Source of the DNA: an uncultured Chromatiaceae bacterium | GTDB taxonomy: Bacteria; Pseudomonadota; Gammaproteobacteria; Enterobacterales; Alteromonadaceae | DNA: 18,970 nt | NCBI GenBank assembly: GCA_937978655.1 | Contig: CALJUX010000074.1 | Coordinates: 1 to 18,970, forward strand | Reading direction: 5' to 3' | Shown here: positions 1 to 6,282 of the stretch, piece after piece | How the letters are laid out: each line of letters opens with the position of its first letter | How positions within the stretch are numbered: position 1 is the stretch's first letter | Notes under the pieces: model-generated | The model's input: the letters and a program-made list of their open reading frames with translations, nothing else | The model's database searches: none | What the model was told of the DNA's origin: nothing | Made by a program: the position numbers and the translations under genes

Positions 1-47
1 GAGATGGTGATTCGTGACTGGAGTTCAGACGTGTGCTCTTCCGATCT
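1..47 (+). other. Residual Illumina sequencing adapter (artefact)
   Basis: Bases 14-47 are identical to the 34-nt TruSeq Read-2 adapter (begins GTGACTGGAGTTC, ends GCTCTTCCGATCT). They are preceded by GAGAT, the last five bases of the P7 index primer, and by an 8-nt stretch at 6-13 (GGTGATTC) in the i7 index position. This is untrimmed library adapter at a contig end, not genome. Any reading frame crossing base 47, such as the one open from 4 to 288 on the + strand, is chimeric and should be ignored. Adapter identity is from memory of the published oligo and is an exact match. Confidence 0.97.
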
Positions 48-107
48 GGTGACTAACAACACTGCCACTAACCAAATCAGATTCCGGCTTACCCGCTCCA
101 GACGCAT
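48..107 (-). CDS. N-terminal fragment of a divergent membrane or exported protein (partial)
   Basis: Reading leftwards from an ATG at 107-105 there are exactly 20 open codons before the adapter at 47. The peptide is basic and then hydrophobic (MRLERVSRN followed by LIWLVAVLLVT), the pattern of a signal peptide or signal anchor. A Shine-Dalgarno-like AGGAG lies about 10 nt upstream of the ATG. The gene would be divergent from feoA, with about 240 bp of shared upstream DNA. The rest is lost at the contig end, so the family cannot be named. Twenty codons are little evidence, and it could be a chance frame. Confidence 0.4.
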
Positions 108-284
108 ACCTGACGGACTCCTGCAAAAGGTTTGCATTGAAATTGCTGATAAAACAGACACTAGCACATTTTTCAGGCCAAAAATGCCGATTGGCCGGAA
201 GTTAGGGAAAATTCCGCTGATGGCAATCCTGACCCCAGCCAACGGCCCCCAGACGACAGCGGTCGCGCTACCAATAAATTGCGT

Positions 285-313
285 TTGAATTCGGCGGCTA
301 AATTCGCGACAAT
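285..313 (+). promoter_or_regulatory. Candidate feoAB promoter
   Basis: TTGAAT (285-290) and GACAAT (308-313) are separated by 17 bp and each match the sigma-70 hexamers at four of six positions. The -10 lies inside the Fur box, as expected for an iron-repressed promoter. This is inference by pattern only. Confidence 0.4.
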
Positions 314-326
314 GACAATTATTATC
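308..326 (+). promoter_or_regulatory. Fur box upstream of feoA
   Basis: The 19-mer GACAATGACAATTATTATC matches the classic Fur consensus GATAATGATAATCATTATC at 16 of 19 positions, ending 25 bp before the feoA start codon. Fur-Fe(II) binding here would repress the ferrous iron transporter when iron is sufficient. The match is seen directly; function is inferred from the many gammaproteobacterial feo loci controlled this way. Confidence 0.85.
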
Positions 327-351
327 ATTTAGCTGGCGAAAGAGACTTCTG

Positions 352-594
352 ATGACAGTACAAACCCTTTGGGATGCCCCGAAAAAAGCCACTGTTTGTG
401 TGACAGAACTGCTTAGCGGACTCAATCCACTGGTGGTTAATCGTCTGCACGAAATGGGACTGGAACCGGGTCAGGCGCTGTTAAACCTTGGCCGCGGGCC
501 ATTTAACGGCCCTTTAGTGGTGCAAATTCATGACTGTGTTTATTCGCTGGAACAGCAGGTTGCCCGGCATATTCTGGTCCGGTCGCAGGCCTGA
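352..594 (+). CDS. feoA: Ferrous iron transport protein A (FeoA)
   Basis: An 80-residue cytoplasmic SH3-like protein, typical FeoA length. The signature stretch NRLHEMGLEPGQ (about residues 31-42) is the conserved RL..MGL.PG turn of FeoA domains, followed by a beta-rich C-terminal half (GPLVVQIHDCVYSLEQQVARHILV). FeoA is thought to help FeoB assembly or activity at the inner membrane. The start at 352 has an AAAGAG Shine-Dalgarno-like element about 10 nt upstream, and the Fur box sits just before it. feoB follows after 110 bp on the same strand, so the two are presumably one transcript. No feoC-like gene follows feoB. Confidence 0.93.
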   Translation: MTVQTLWDAPKKATVCVTELLSGLNPLVVNRLHEMGLEPGQALLNLGRGPFNGPLVVQIHDCVYSLEQQVARHILVRSQA

Positions 595-704
595 GCCGTA
601 TCGCAAGCGGCAGGCCTGAGGCCATGACCGCCCACGCGTTTACTCATTTTGCATTGTTGTTAGCGGTGGCCTGAACAGGCCGCCGGCATTATTAAAGGCT
701 TCTG

Positions 705-2522
705 ATGAAAAAAATCGTTCTGGTAGGCAAACCCAATTCTGGCAAAAGCCTGTTGTTTAATCAGCTGACCGGTCTGCGACAAAAAGTCGCCAACTACCCG
801 GGCGTGACGGTCGAACTGAAAACCGGCCGTTTTAAGCAATTTGAACTGGTGGATTATCCGGGCGCCTATTCGCTGAGCAGTTTGTCCCGTGATGAAGAAA
901 TTGCCGTCAGCAAACTGAATGCTGCGTTACAGCAGGACGACACCGCGCTGGTGATTTGTAATCTCGACGCGACCCGGCTGGAAAGCTCCTTGACCTTTGG
1001 TTTACAGGTACAGGCTCTCGCCCGCCGTCATCAGAAAGCGCTGGTGTTTGCGCTGAATATGGCCGATGAACTGCAACGTTTTGGTCATCAGCTGGATACC
1101 GCCGCGTTAAGCGCCGCACTCGGCAGCCCGGTGTATGCCATTTCCGCCAAGACGTTATTAGGTATTCACGAATTCCGCCAGGGCGTGTTAGCACTGGCCG
1201 CACAAGCCGAACCGGCGGTGCCCACGATTGATCACGGCGATGAGCAGGCACTGCGCGCACTGAGCCGTAGTTTGTCGCGTCAATATGGTTTAAGCGCCAG
1301 TCTGGTGCTGAAGAATCAAAACCGTATCGATGCTTTTATGCTGAATAACGTCACTGGCGGCTTAGCCTTTCTGGTCGTGATGTTCCTGTTATTCCAGAGT
1401 ATTTTTACCCTGGCGGCGCCCCTGATGGACGCAGTCGAAGCTGGCATCGGCGCCCTGGCGCATTGGGTCACCTCTTTTATCGGCGAAGGCGCCACCAGCG
1501 ATTTTCTCAATGACGCCATTTTTGGCGGCGTCGGGTCTTTTCTGGTGTTTGTGCCGCAAATTATGATGCTGACACTGATCATCGGTTTGCTGGAAGACAG
1601 CGGATATCTCGCCCGGGCGGCGCTGATTTGCCACCGGCCTTTGAGTTATTTTGGTTTGTCCGGCCGCAGTTTTATTCCATATCTGTCCGGCCACGCCTGT
1701 GCCATTCCGGCCATTATGGCGGCGCGCACTATCGAATCGCCGCGCAAACGTTTAATTACCATGATGACCATTCCGCTGATGGCCTGTTCAGCCCGGCTGC
1801 CGGTGTATGCGCTGCTGATGTCGGTGCTTATTCCTGAGCGCGCTTATCTGGGCGTCCTGGGCCATTTACAAGGCGTTGCATTTTTTGTTCTGTACCTGAT
1901 GGGGATTGTCGTGGCGCTGCTGGTCAGTCTGATGGTGTCGCGTTTTGTGTTAAGCCGCGACGAAAAATCCGATATTCCGTTTATTCTGGAGCTGCCGAAC
2001 TACCGGCTGCCGCACTGGAAGCCGTTGATTGTACGGGTCATGAGTGCAGCAAAGAGTTTTGTCTACCGCTCAGGCCCGGTGATTTTTGCCGTGACAGTGC
2101 TGATTTGGTTGTTCGGTTATTTCCCGCATGATGCCGGTGGCCTCGAGCATTCTTACCTCGGCCAGATTGGCCATTTTATCGAGCCGGTGTTTGCACCGCT
2201 GGGTCTCGACTGGCGTTACGGCGTGGCCATTCTGATGTCGTTCCTGGCGCGTGAAGTCTTTGTTGGCGCGCTCGGCACCTTGTTTGGCATCGATGGCGCC
2301 GACGAAAACATCGCCGGTCTTGCCGCCAATATTCAGGCCGACGGCCTGACGCTGGGCGCTGGTGTTGGCCTGCTGTTGTTCTACGTGGTGGCGCTGCAAT
2401 GTGTTGCTACAGTCGCCACTATCCGCGCCGAAACCGGCAGCAACCGCATCGCTGCGGGGCTGGTGGTCGGTTATGGCCTGCTCGCGTACGGGCTTGGCTG
2501 CCTGGCGGCAAATCTGCTGTAA
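705..2522 (+). CDS. feoB: Ferrous iron transporter FeoB
   Basis: A 605-residue inner-membrane Fe(II) transporter with an N-terminal G-protein domain. Visible motifs are the G1 P-loop GKPNSGKS (8-15), the G2 region YPGVTVE (31-37), G3 DYPG (50-53), G4 NMAD (118-121) and G5 SAK (147-149). The membrane part begins near residue 215 and carries both FeoB gate regions, including LLEDSGYLARAA (about 295-306), SGHACAIPAI (328-337) and PLMACSARLPVY (357-368) with the conserved cysteines C332 and C361, and FLAREVFVGALGTLFGI near the C-terminus. It is shorter than the roughly 770-residue E. coli protein, which I attribute to a compact linker and tail. The start has AAAGG about 7-8 nt upstream. It lies downstream of feoA, under the Fur box. 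Confidence 0.96.
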   Translation: MKKIVLVGKPNSGKSLLFNQLTGLRQKVANYPGVTVELKTGRFKQFELVDYPGAYSLSSLSRDEEIAVSKLNAALQQDDTALVICNLDATRLESSLTFGLQVQALARRHQKALVFALNMADELQRFGHQLDTAALSAALGSPVYAISAKTLLGIHEFRQGVLALAAQAEPAVPTIDHGDEQALRALSRSLSRQYGLSASLVLKNQNRIDAFMLNNVTGGLAFLVVMFLLFQSIFTLAAPLMDAVEAGIGALAHWVTSFIGEGATSDFLNDAIFGGVGSFLVFVPQIMMLTLIIGLLEDSGYLARAALICHRPLSYFGLSGRSFIPYLSGHACAIPAIMAARTIESPRKRLITMMTIPLMACSARLPVYALLMSVLIPERAYLGVLGHLQGVAFFVLYLMGIVVALLVSLMVSRFVLSRDEKSDIPFILELPNYRLPHWKPLIVRVMSAAKSFVYRSGPVIFAVTVLIWLFGYFPHDAGGLEHSYLGQIGHFIEPVFAPLGLDWRYGVAILMSFLAREVFVGALGTLFGIDGADENIAGLAANIQADGLTLGAGVGLLLFYVVALQCVATVATIRAETGSNRIAAGLVVGYGLLAYGLGCLAANLL

Positions 2523-2534
2523 ATCCACTCGATC

Positions 2535-2560
2535 GGGCGATTGCTGACTGGCAATCGCCC
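2535..2560 (+). terminator. Perfect hairpin just after feoB
   Basis: Perfect 10-bp stem GGGCGATTGC / GCAATCGCCC (2535-2544, 2551-2560) around a TGACTG loop, 12 bp after the feoB stop codon. No T-run follows, so it is either a factor-dependent terminator element or an mRNA 3'-end-stabilising hairpin. Position supports an operon-end role. Confidence 0.5.
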
Positions 2561-2642
2561 ACCTCCATTCATCTGCCATCTGCCGTAACCATCGGTGCTC
2601 ATCCTGGCGTCCAGAGGCAAGTTGCAATCGTTTGACAGGTTC

Positions 2643-2736
2643 TGTACGGCGGCGCTGACGCTGGCCGGAACCTGAAACAGAGTATCTACGCTGCGAGTAA
2701 ATTAGTAGGTATCGGCGAGCGAAGCGTCGCCGTACA
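2643..2736. repeat. 94-bp element with 9-bp terminal inverted repeats
   Basis: TGTACGGCG at 2643-2651 and its exact complement CGCCGTACA at 2728-2736 bound a 94-bp stretch with an inner stem-loop (GGCGA ... TCGCC near 2714-2731). A shortened, diverged relative appears at 8000-8046. The outer 29 bases of this element, read on the - strand, match 8000-8028 at about 22 positions. It looks like a small dispersed non-coding repeat (REP/MITE-like). The rest of the 2523-3080 spacer holds no credible gene, only the feoB hairpin, this element, an AT palindrome and two operator palindromes. Confidence 0.5.
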
Positions 2737-2827
2737 ATGAAGCCCAGGTTTCATGTCTATCACAGCGACCAAGCCAATATCTAACTGTCCGCAAGGTCAG
2801 CTTCACCTGATAAACCCAACCGAAAAA

Positions 2828-2843
2828 ATTATTAATTAATAAT
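2828..2843. repeat. 16-bp AT-only perfect palindrome
   Basis: ATTATTAATTAATAAT reads identically on both strands, in the spacer about 45 bp before the first GCGATAAC palindrome. It could be a protein-binding site or simply AT-rich promoter DNA. Nothing else supports a function. Confidence 0.35.
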
Positions 2844-2888
2844 CAAGTACATAGCTTAAACTCATTCAAATTGAAAAATATTACTTGC

Positions 2889-2905
2889 GCGATAACTGTT
2901 ATCGC
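2889..2905. promoter_or_regulatory. Distal candidate OhrR operator (O1)
   Basis: GCGATAAC-T-GTTATCGC: two perfect 8-bp arms around one base, 175 bp before ohr. The half-sites are the same as in the proximal palindrome at 3012-3025 but arranged everted. Assignment to OhrR is inferred from the adjacent ohrR gene and the repeated occurrence in this locus. Confidence 0.55.
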
Positions 2906-3011
2906 AATAGTATACATCCAAGCCAGAACACAAATGACCTGGTGAGCAGACTGCGGTACGGTGAACACCCTGCCTGCAGCAACAAAACGAAGGTTGTTTT
3001 TTAAGTTAATA

Positions 3012-3025
3012 GTTATCGCGATAAC
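3012..3025. promoter_or_regulatory. Proximal candidate OhrR operator (O2) of ohr
   Basis: GTTATCGCGATAAC is a perfect 14-bp palindrome ending 55 bp before the ohr start codon, where it would overlap the promoter. MarR-family repressors such as OhrR bind palindromes of this size. A near copy precedes the next gene at 3534. No clear -35/-10 pair could be assigned. Confidence 0.65.
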
Positions 3026-3080
3026 ACTTTGCGAAATACGCAAGGCGCGAAAATCACAAACCAAATATTGGAGATGAATC

Positions 3081-3497
3081 ATGCAAGTTATCTATAAAGC
3101 AGTTGTAACCAGTACTTCAGGCCGTGACGGTCGCGCTGTATCCAGCGACAACAATCTGGATGTGAAATTAAGCACACCACGCGAACTGGGCGGTGCCGGT
3201 GGCGCTGGCACCAACCCGGAACAACTGTTTGCCGCCGGCTACTCAGCCTGTTTCTTAAGCGCGGTAAAATATGTCGCCGGCCAAAGCAAAATCGTTATTC
3301 CATCGGATGCCAATATCCGCGCTGAAGTCGGCATCGGTCAAATCCCGCAGGGTTTTGGTCTGGACGTGGAACTCTTCATCGACCTGCCAGGTGTTGCGGC
3401 AGATGTGGCAAACGAGCTGGTGCAAAAAGCCCATCAGGTGTGTCCGTACTCAAATGCGACCCGTAACTCTTTGCAAGTCCGTCTGACGCTGGTGTAA
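3081..3497 (+). CDS. ohr: Organic hydroperoxide resistance protein Ohr (OsmC family)
   Basis: A 138-residue cytoplasmic thiol peroxidase that reduces organic and fatty-acid hydroperoxides, typically recycled by lipoylated proteins. The two catalytic cysteines are visible: C57 in FAAGYSACFLSAVK and C121 in HQVCPYSNATRNS, the diagnostic Ohr pair. The catalytic glutamate E47 (NPEQLF) and an N-terminal arginine (R15 or R18 in SGRDGRAV) are also present. The glycine-rich GGAGGAGTNPEQLF segment and length are typical of Ohr rather than OsmC. The start at 3081 is preceded by GGAG with 7 nt spacing. Two palindromic operators lie upstream and an intrinsic terminator follows. The OhrR sensor gene is 1.25 kb downstream, so peroxide-induced derepression is likely. 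Confidence 0.95.
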   Translation: MQVIYKAVVTSTSGRDGRAVSSDNNLDVKLSTPRELGGAGGAGTNPEQLFAAGYSACFLSAVKYVAGQSKIVIPSDANIRAEVGIGQIPQGFGLDVELFIDLPGVAADVANELVQKAHQVCPYSNATRNSLQVRLTLV

Positions 3498-3504
3498 CCA
3501 GCGT

Positions 3505-3525
3505 CCGTCCCGGACGGTTTTTTTT
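3505..3525 (+). terminator. Intrinsic terminator of ohr
   Basis: CCGTC-CCG-GACGG stem-loop (3505-3517) followed directly by eight T. A second hairpin, ACGCTGG-TGTAA-CCAGCGT (3486-3504), overlaps the ohr stop codon and abuts it. This separates ohr from the downstream hydrolase gene, which has its own operator. Confidence 0.85.
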
Positions 3526-3533
3526 CAGCAAAT

Positions 3534-3549
3534 AGTTATCGCAATAACT
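3534..3549. promoter_or_regulatory. Candidate OhrR operator (O3) of the hydrolase gene
   Basis: AGTTAT-CGCA-ATAACT is an inverted repeat differing from the ohr operator core (GTTATCGCGATAAC) at one base. It lies 65 bp before the hydrolase start and just after the ohr terminator. Its position mirrors O2 relative to ohr, which suggests co-regulation. Confidence 0.6.
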
Positions 3550-3614
3550 TTTATCTAGCTAGCAAATATTAACCCAAGGCGTGCCAGAGGCCGCACACTG
3601 AATACCGGAGCAAG

Positions 3615-4649
3615 ATGATGAAAACTTTACAGAAATCTATTGGTTACAGCATTGTCGCATTAGGCCTGCTGAGCGCCGTGGGTAGTAACACTTTGTACGC
3701 TGCGGAGATCCCTGGCGTCGAAAAAAACACTGAAGCCTTTTTAAATGTACTGGCACAAGGCGGTGGCAAACCACTGGAACAGTTAAGCCCTAAAGACGCC
3801 CGTGCTGTGCTGACAGGCGCTCAAGCTGGTGCAGCCTTACCGGCAGCAGATGTTAGTGAAAAATGGATTGTCGCCGATGGCCAGAAACTCAAACTGGTGA
3901 TTGTGCGCCCGGCCGGCAGCAAAGGCACGTTGCCAGCCTTTATGTTCTTTCACGGCGGTGGCTGGGTATTAGGTGACTTCCCAACCCACGAACGTTTAAT
4001 TCGCGATTTAGTCGCCCGCTCCGGCGCTGCCGCTGTCTATGTGGATTACACGCCGTCACCGGAAAGCAAATATCCTACGGCGATTAACCAGGCTTACGCC
4101 GCGACCAAATGGGTGGCTGAACATGGCGCCGAGATCAAAGTCGATGGCAAACGCTTAGCGGTCGCCGGCAACAGTGTCGGTGGCAATATGGCAGCGGTGG
4201 TGGCATTAAAAGCCAAAGCGGCTGGCACGCCAGCGCTGAAATTCCAGCTGCTGATGTGGCCGGTGACAGACGCCAGCTTTGAGAACGGCTCTTACCAGCA
4301 GTTCCAGCAAGGTTACTTCCTGACCCGCAATATGATGACGTGGTTCTGGGACAACTACACCACCAACCCGGCCGAGCGCAACGAAATTTATGCCTCGCCA
4401 CTGCGCGCCACTACCGCGCAATTGCAAGGTTTACCACCAGCGCTGGTACAAACCGCTGAGCTGGACGTGCTGCGCGATGAAGGTGAAGCCTACGCAATTA
4501 AACTGGATCAGGCCGGTGTGACAGTGACCTCGGTACGATATAAAGGTATGATCCATGACTTTGGTCTGTTAAACCCGCTGAGCACGGTACCGACGGTGCA
4601 AGCCCAGCTGGACCATGCGGCAAGCGCATTGCAACAGCACCTGAAATAA
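3615..4649 (+). CDS. Exported HSL-type alpha/beta hydrolase (esterase/lipase family IV)
   Basis: A 344-residue alpha/beta-hydrolase-3 protein. Residues 1-30 form a Sec signal peptide (basic start, YSIVALGLLSAVG core, cleavage near LYA-A), so it should act in the periplasm. The oxyanion-hole motif HGGGW is at 113-117, the nucleophile elbow GNSVGG at 185-190 (Ser187), the acid is probably D284 in AELDVLRDEG, and the catalytic His314 is in GMIHDFGLL. The family hydrolyses short acyl esters; the physiological substrate is unknown. A second in-frame ATG at 3618 is better spaced from GGAG and may be the true start. It lies between ohr and ohrR with its own operator-like palindrome, so it may be an organic-peroxide-inducible esterase; this link is inference. 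Confidence 0.9.
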   Translation: MMKTLQKSIGYSIVALGLLSAVGSNTLYAAEIPGVEKNTEAFLNVLAQGGGKPLEQLSPKDARAVLTGAQAGAALPAADVSEKWIVADGQKLKLVIVRPAGSKGTLPAFMFFHGGGWVLGDFPTHERLIRDLVARSGAAAVYVDYTPSPESKYPTAINQAYAATKWVAEHGAEIKVDGKRLAVAGNSVGGNMAAVVALKAKAAGTPALKFQLLMWPVTDASFENGSYQQFQQGYFLTRNMMTWFWDNYTTNPAERNEIYASPLRATTAQLQGLPPALVQTAELDVLRDEGEAYAIKLDQAGVTVTSVRYKGMIHDFGLLNPLSTVPTVQAQLDHAASALQQHLK

Positions 4650-4685
4650 CCAGTCAGCTGACACCACGCAGCTGTCACAACAAAA

Positions 4686-4712
4686 ACACAAGCCGGCACC
4701 GCTGGCTTGTGT
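4686..4712 (+). terminator. Hairpin between the hydrolase gene and ohrR
   Basis: ACACAAGCC (4686-4694) pairs perfectly with GGCTTGTGT (4704-4712) around a 9-nt loop. No T-run follows, so termination may be partial and ohrR could receive some read-through. No GTTATCGC-type palindrome lies in front of ohrR. Confidence 0.5.
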
Positions 4713-4747
4713 GGATCTACGAGACCTGACAAGAAAAGAGGCGGACT

Positions 4748-5245
4748 ATGACGCAAGACAATCATTCAGAGCAGCAGCAGGCCACAGTGTCGCAGGACGA
4801 CAGCAGCTGCGCCTGGCCGGTCAGCGCGCTGCACCTGGACAACCAGCTGTGTTTTGCACTCTATTCTGCCTCGCTGGCCATGACCAAATCGTACAAACCG
4901 CTGCTGGAACGCATCGGCCTGACCTACCCGCAATATCTGGTGATGCTGATTTTGTGGCAACAGGACGGTGTCGCCCTGCGTGATATCGCCGAAAAACTGC
5001 ATACCGAATCCGGCGCTTTAACGCCGGTGTTAAAACGGATGCAGGAGATGGGGTTACTCATTCGCGCCCGCAGCCCGCACAGCGAACGCACACTGGAAAT
5101 TCGCCTTACCGACGCCGGCCGCGCCATGCAGCAGGAGGCGCTGAAGATTAACCAGCATATCGCGCTCAATTGCGGCAGTACATTAACGGAAATTGAAGCG
5201 CTGCGTGGTCAGCTGATAAAACTGCGACAGACTTTGACGGCCTGA
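4748..5245 (+). CDS. ohrR: OhrR, MarR-family organic hydroperoxide sensor-repressor
   Basis: A 165-residue winged-helix repressor. The segment LDNQLCFALYSASLAMTK (about 30-47) is the OhrR signature, with the peroxide-sensing cysteine C35. It is followed by KPLLERIGLTYPQYLVML and the wing/helix region (LRDIAEKLHTESGALTPVLKRM, then SPHSERTLEIRLTDAGR). Oxidation of the sensing Cys releases DNA in this family. A second cysteine, C142 near the C-terminus, could be the resolving thiol of a two-cysteine OhrR (inferred). The N-terminus is some 13-20 residues longer than common homologues, Gln/Ser-rich, with an extra C21. The start has AGAGGCGG just upstream. It presumably controls ohr and the hydrolase through the three palindromes. 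Confidence 0.93.
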   Translation: MTQDNHSEQQQATVSQDDSSCAWPVSALHLDNQLCFALYSASLAMTKSYKPLLERIGLTYPQYLVMLILWQQDGVALRDIAEKLHTESGALTPVLKRMQEMGLLIRARSPHSERTLEIRLTDAGRAMQQEALKINQHIALNCGSTLTEIEALRGQLIKLRQTLTA

Positions 5246-5382
5246 GGGTGCTTGATAAGAGGCTGTTTGTTGCGGGGCGCGCGCTGATTGCTCCGCTGCC
5301 AGCACAATCTGAAATCGTGTCAGCGCCAAAAAAGCTGTCATCACCGGCAGTGGGACCCTTCCCCCAAATTAACTCCATGTAT

Positions 5383-5512
5383 GCCTAACGCCGAGCGAAG
5401 CGGTGGTTTTTAAGTTGTGATTTTGCGGCAAAGTGAGCGCAGCGAACCGCAAAAGCGTGACTTAAAAACCGTCTAACAACCGAAGGTTACGATGCTTGAG
5501 CGGCTTGTTAGC
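5383..5512 (-). repeat. attC site 1 (HHH-VOC cassette)
   Basis: Read on the - strand it starts GCTAACAAGCC just after the VOC stop codon and ends GGCGTTAGGC. Inner arms are strong: GGTTTTTAAGT (5405-5415) pairs with ACTTAAAAACC (5460-5470), and TTTTGCGG (5421-5428) with CCGCAAAA (5447-5454). Core sites GTTAGC and GTTAGGC fit the integrase consensus GTTRRRY or come close. It is the left edge of the cluster. Confidence 0.88.
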
Positions 5513-5518
5513 TTTTGA

Positions 5519-5905
5519 TTACATTGGCGAACAAAGCTCAACAATGACTCCTTCAGCGTCTTGTACATAAGCAACTGTCTGACCCCAAGGTTTTTCAGAA
5601 GGTTCTGAAATTGAAACTGCTCCTGCAGATATTGCTTTTGAATAAGCCTCTAATACATTTTCAGTAACGAAGGCTAATTCGATACCCAAGGGTAATGTGT
5701 TGCTATTAGTTTTTTGATATCCCTTAGCAATATTCATTTCACCCATTGCGTGAGATGCGAAGGCTAAAACTGTTTCGCCGGTATTTAGTTCACCATATTG
5801 TTCCGACTCATGAAGGAAGCGAGTTTCAAAACCAAAAGCTTTTTTGTAAAAATTAAGCGCTTGTGGAACTGACGAGACATAAACGATTGTATATCCAAAC
5901 TTCAT
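5519..5905 (-). CDS. VOC-family (glyoxalase/bleomycin-resistance fold) cassette protein
   Basis: A 128-residue cytoplasmic protein with the paired beta-alpha-beta-beta-beta modules of the vicinal oxygen chelate fold. The N-terminal half reads GYTIVYVSSVPQALNFYKKAFGFETRF..YGELNTG, and the C-terminal half PLGIELAFVTENVLEAYSKAISAGAVSISEP..AYVQDAEGVIVELCSPM. The Glu in VELCSPM is at the usual last metal-ligand position. The fold serves lyases, dioxygenases and drug-binding proteins, and the substrate here cannot be told. The start is 2 nt after the stop of the upstream HHH gene (TAA-AA-ATG), with AAAGGAAA inside that gene as ribosome site, so translation is coupled. Its stop codon precedes attC1 by 6 bp. 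VOC genes are frequent integron cassette cargo. Confidence 0.88.
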   Translation of the reverse strand: MKFGYTIVYVSSVPQALNFYKKAFGFETRFLHESEQYGELNTGETVLAFASHAMGEMNIAKGYQKTNSNTLPLGIELAFVTENVLEAYSKAISAGAVSISEPSEKPWGQTVAYVQDAEGVIVELCSPM

Positions 5906-5907
5906 TT

Positions 5908-6201
5908 TTAATTTCCTTTGCTTAGATAATTTTTACGCTCTTGTGTGTATTCCCACCAAGGCAACGGATTTTCACCATTGATAAAACGCGTTATGGATAT
6001 AAACACATCAATAACACACGAATCATGAATTACACCTGTTTTTAAACAAAGTGCATAATACATTTCATATGGGCATTTACCAATTAATTGTTCTGGCTGA
6101 AGTATGCCAAGCAAATTCAAATCTTTTGCGCCAGCCTTACCAATATTAGGTAAATCAGTTAATTCTCTTAAGTTTCCACGTGAGACTTTGTTTGGATTCA
6201 T
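5908..6201 (-). CDS. Helix-hairpin-helix (Cdd1/TfoX-C-like) cassette protein
   Basis: A 97-residue small protein with a helix-hairpin-helix segment LRELTDLPNIGKAGAKDLNLLGILQPEQLIGK in its first half, then EMYYALCLKTGVIHDSCVIDVFISITRFINGENPLPWWEYTQERK. I recognise this as the Cdd1-like HHH family (sometimes labelled mitomycin-resistance or pathogenicity-locus protein), common in integron cassettes; its molecular function is not established. I chose the ATG at 6201. The longer frame from a GTG at 6213 would begin inside the attC core site, which is unlikely. The upstream ribosome site is weak (GGTG), as often in cassettes. First gene of a two-gene cassette with the VOC gene. Confidence 0.85.
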   Translation of the reverse strand: MNPNKVSRGNLRELTDLPNIGKAGAKDLNLLGILQPEQLIGKCPYEMYYALCLKTGVIHDSCVIDVFISITRFINGENPLPWWEYTQERKNYLSKGN

Positions 6202-6205
6202 AGAA

Positions 6206-6282
6206 GCTAACACCCCGCGAAAGCGCGCGAACTTGTGAGCGTCACAGCAGCCGAAAGCTGCAAATGACGCGGCTTGTTATGC
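6206..6282 (-). repeat. attC site 2 (frameshifted-gene cassette)
   Basis: A 77-bp site. On the - strand it runs from GCATAACAAGCC to GGTGTTAGC, with nested arms GCGTCA / TGACGC and GCAGC / GCTGC around TTTCG. It overlaps the 3' end of the frameshifted cassette gene (its TAA lies in the core) and directly precedes the HHH gene. Confidence 0.88.

Noticed and set aside
4..288. 94-residue + strand frame at the contig start
   Set aside because: It begins in the Illumina adapter and runs across the artificial junction at base 47; it has no family resemblance.
624..674. Tiny frame MTAHAFTHFALLLAVA between feoA and feoB
   Set aside because: 16 codons only. It has a GAGG-like upstream element but no known counterpart, so it is not separable from chance.
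2070..2627. 185-residue - strand frame over the end of feoB
   Set aside because: It is antisense to well-supported feoB coding sequence, with low-complexity Gln/Arg composition typical of a shadow frame.
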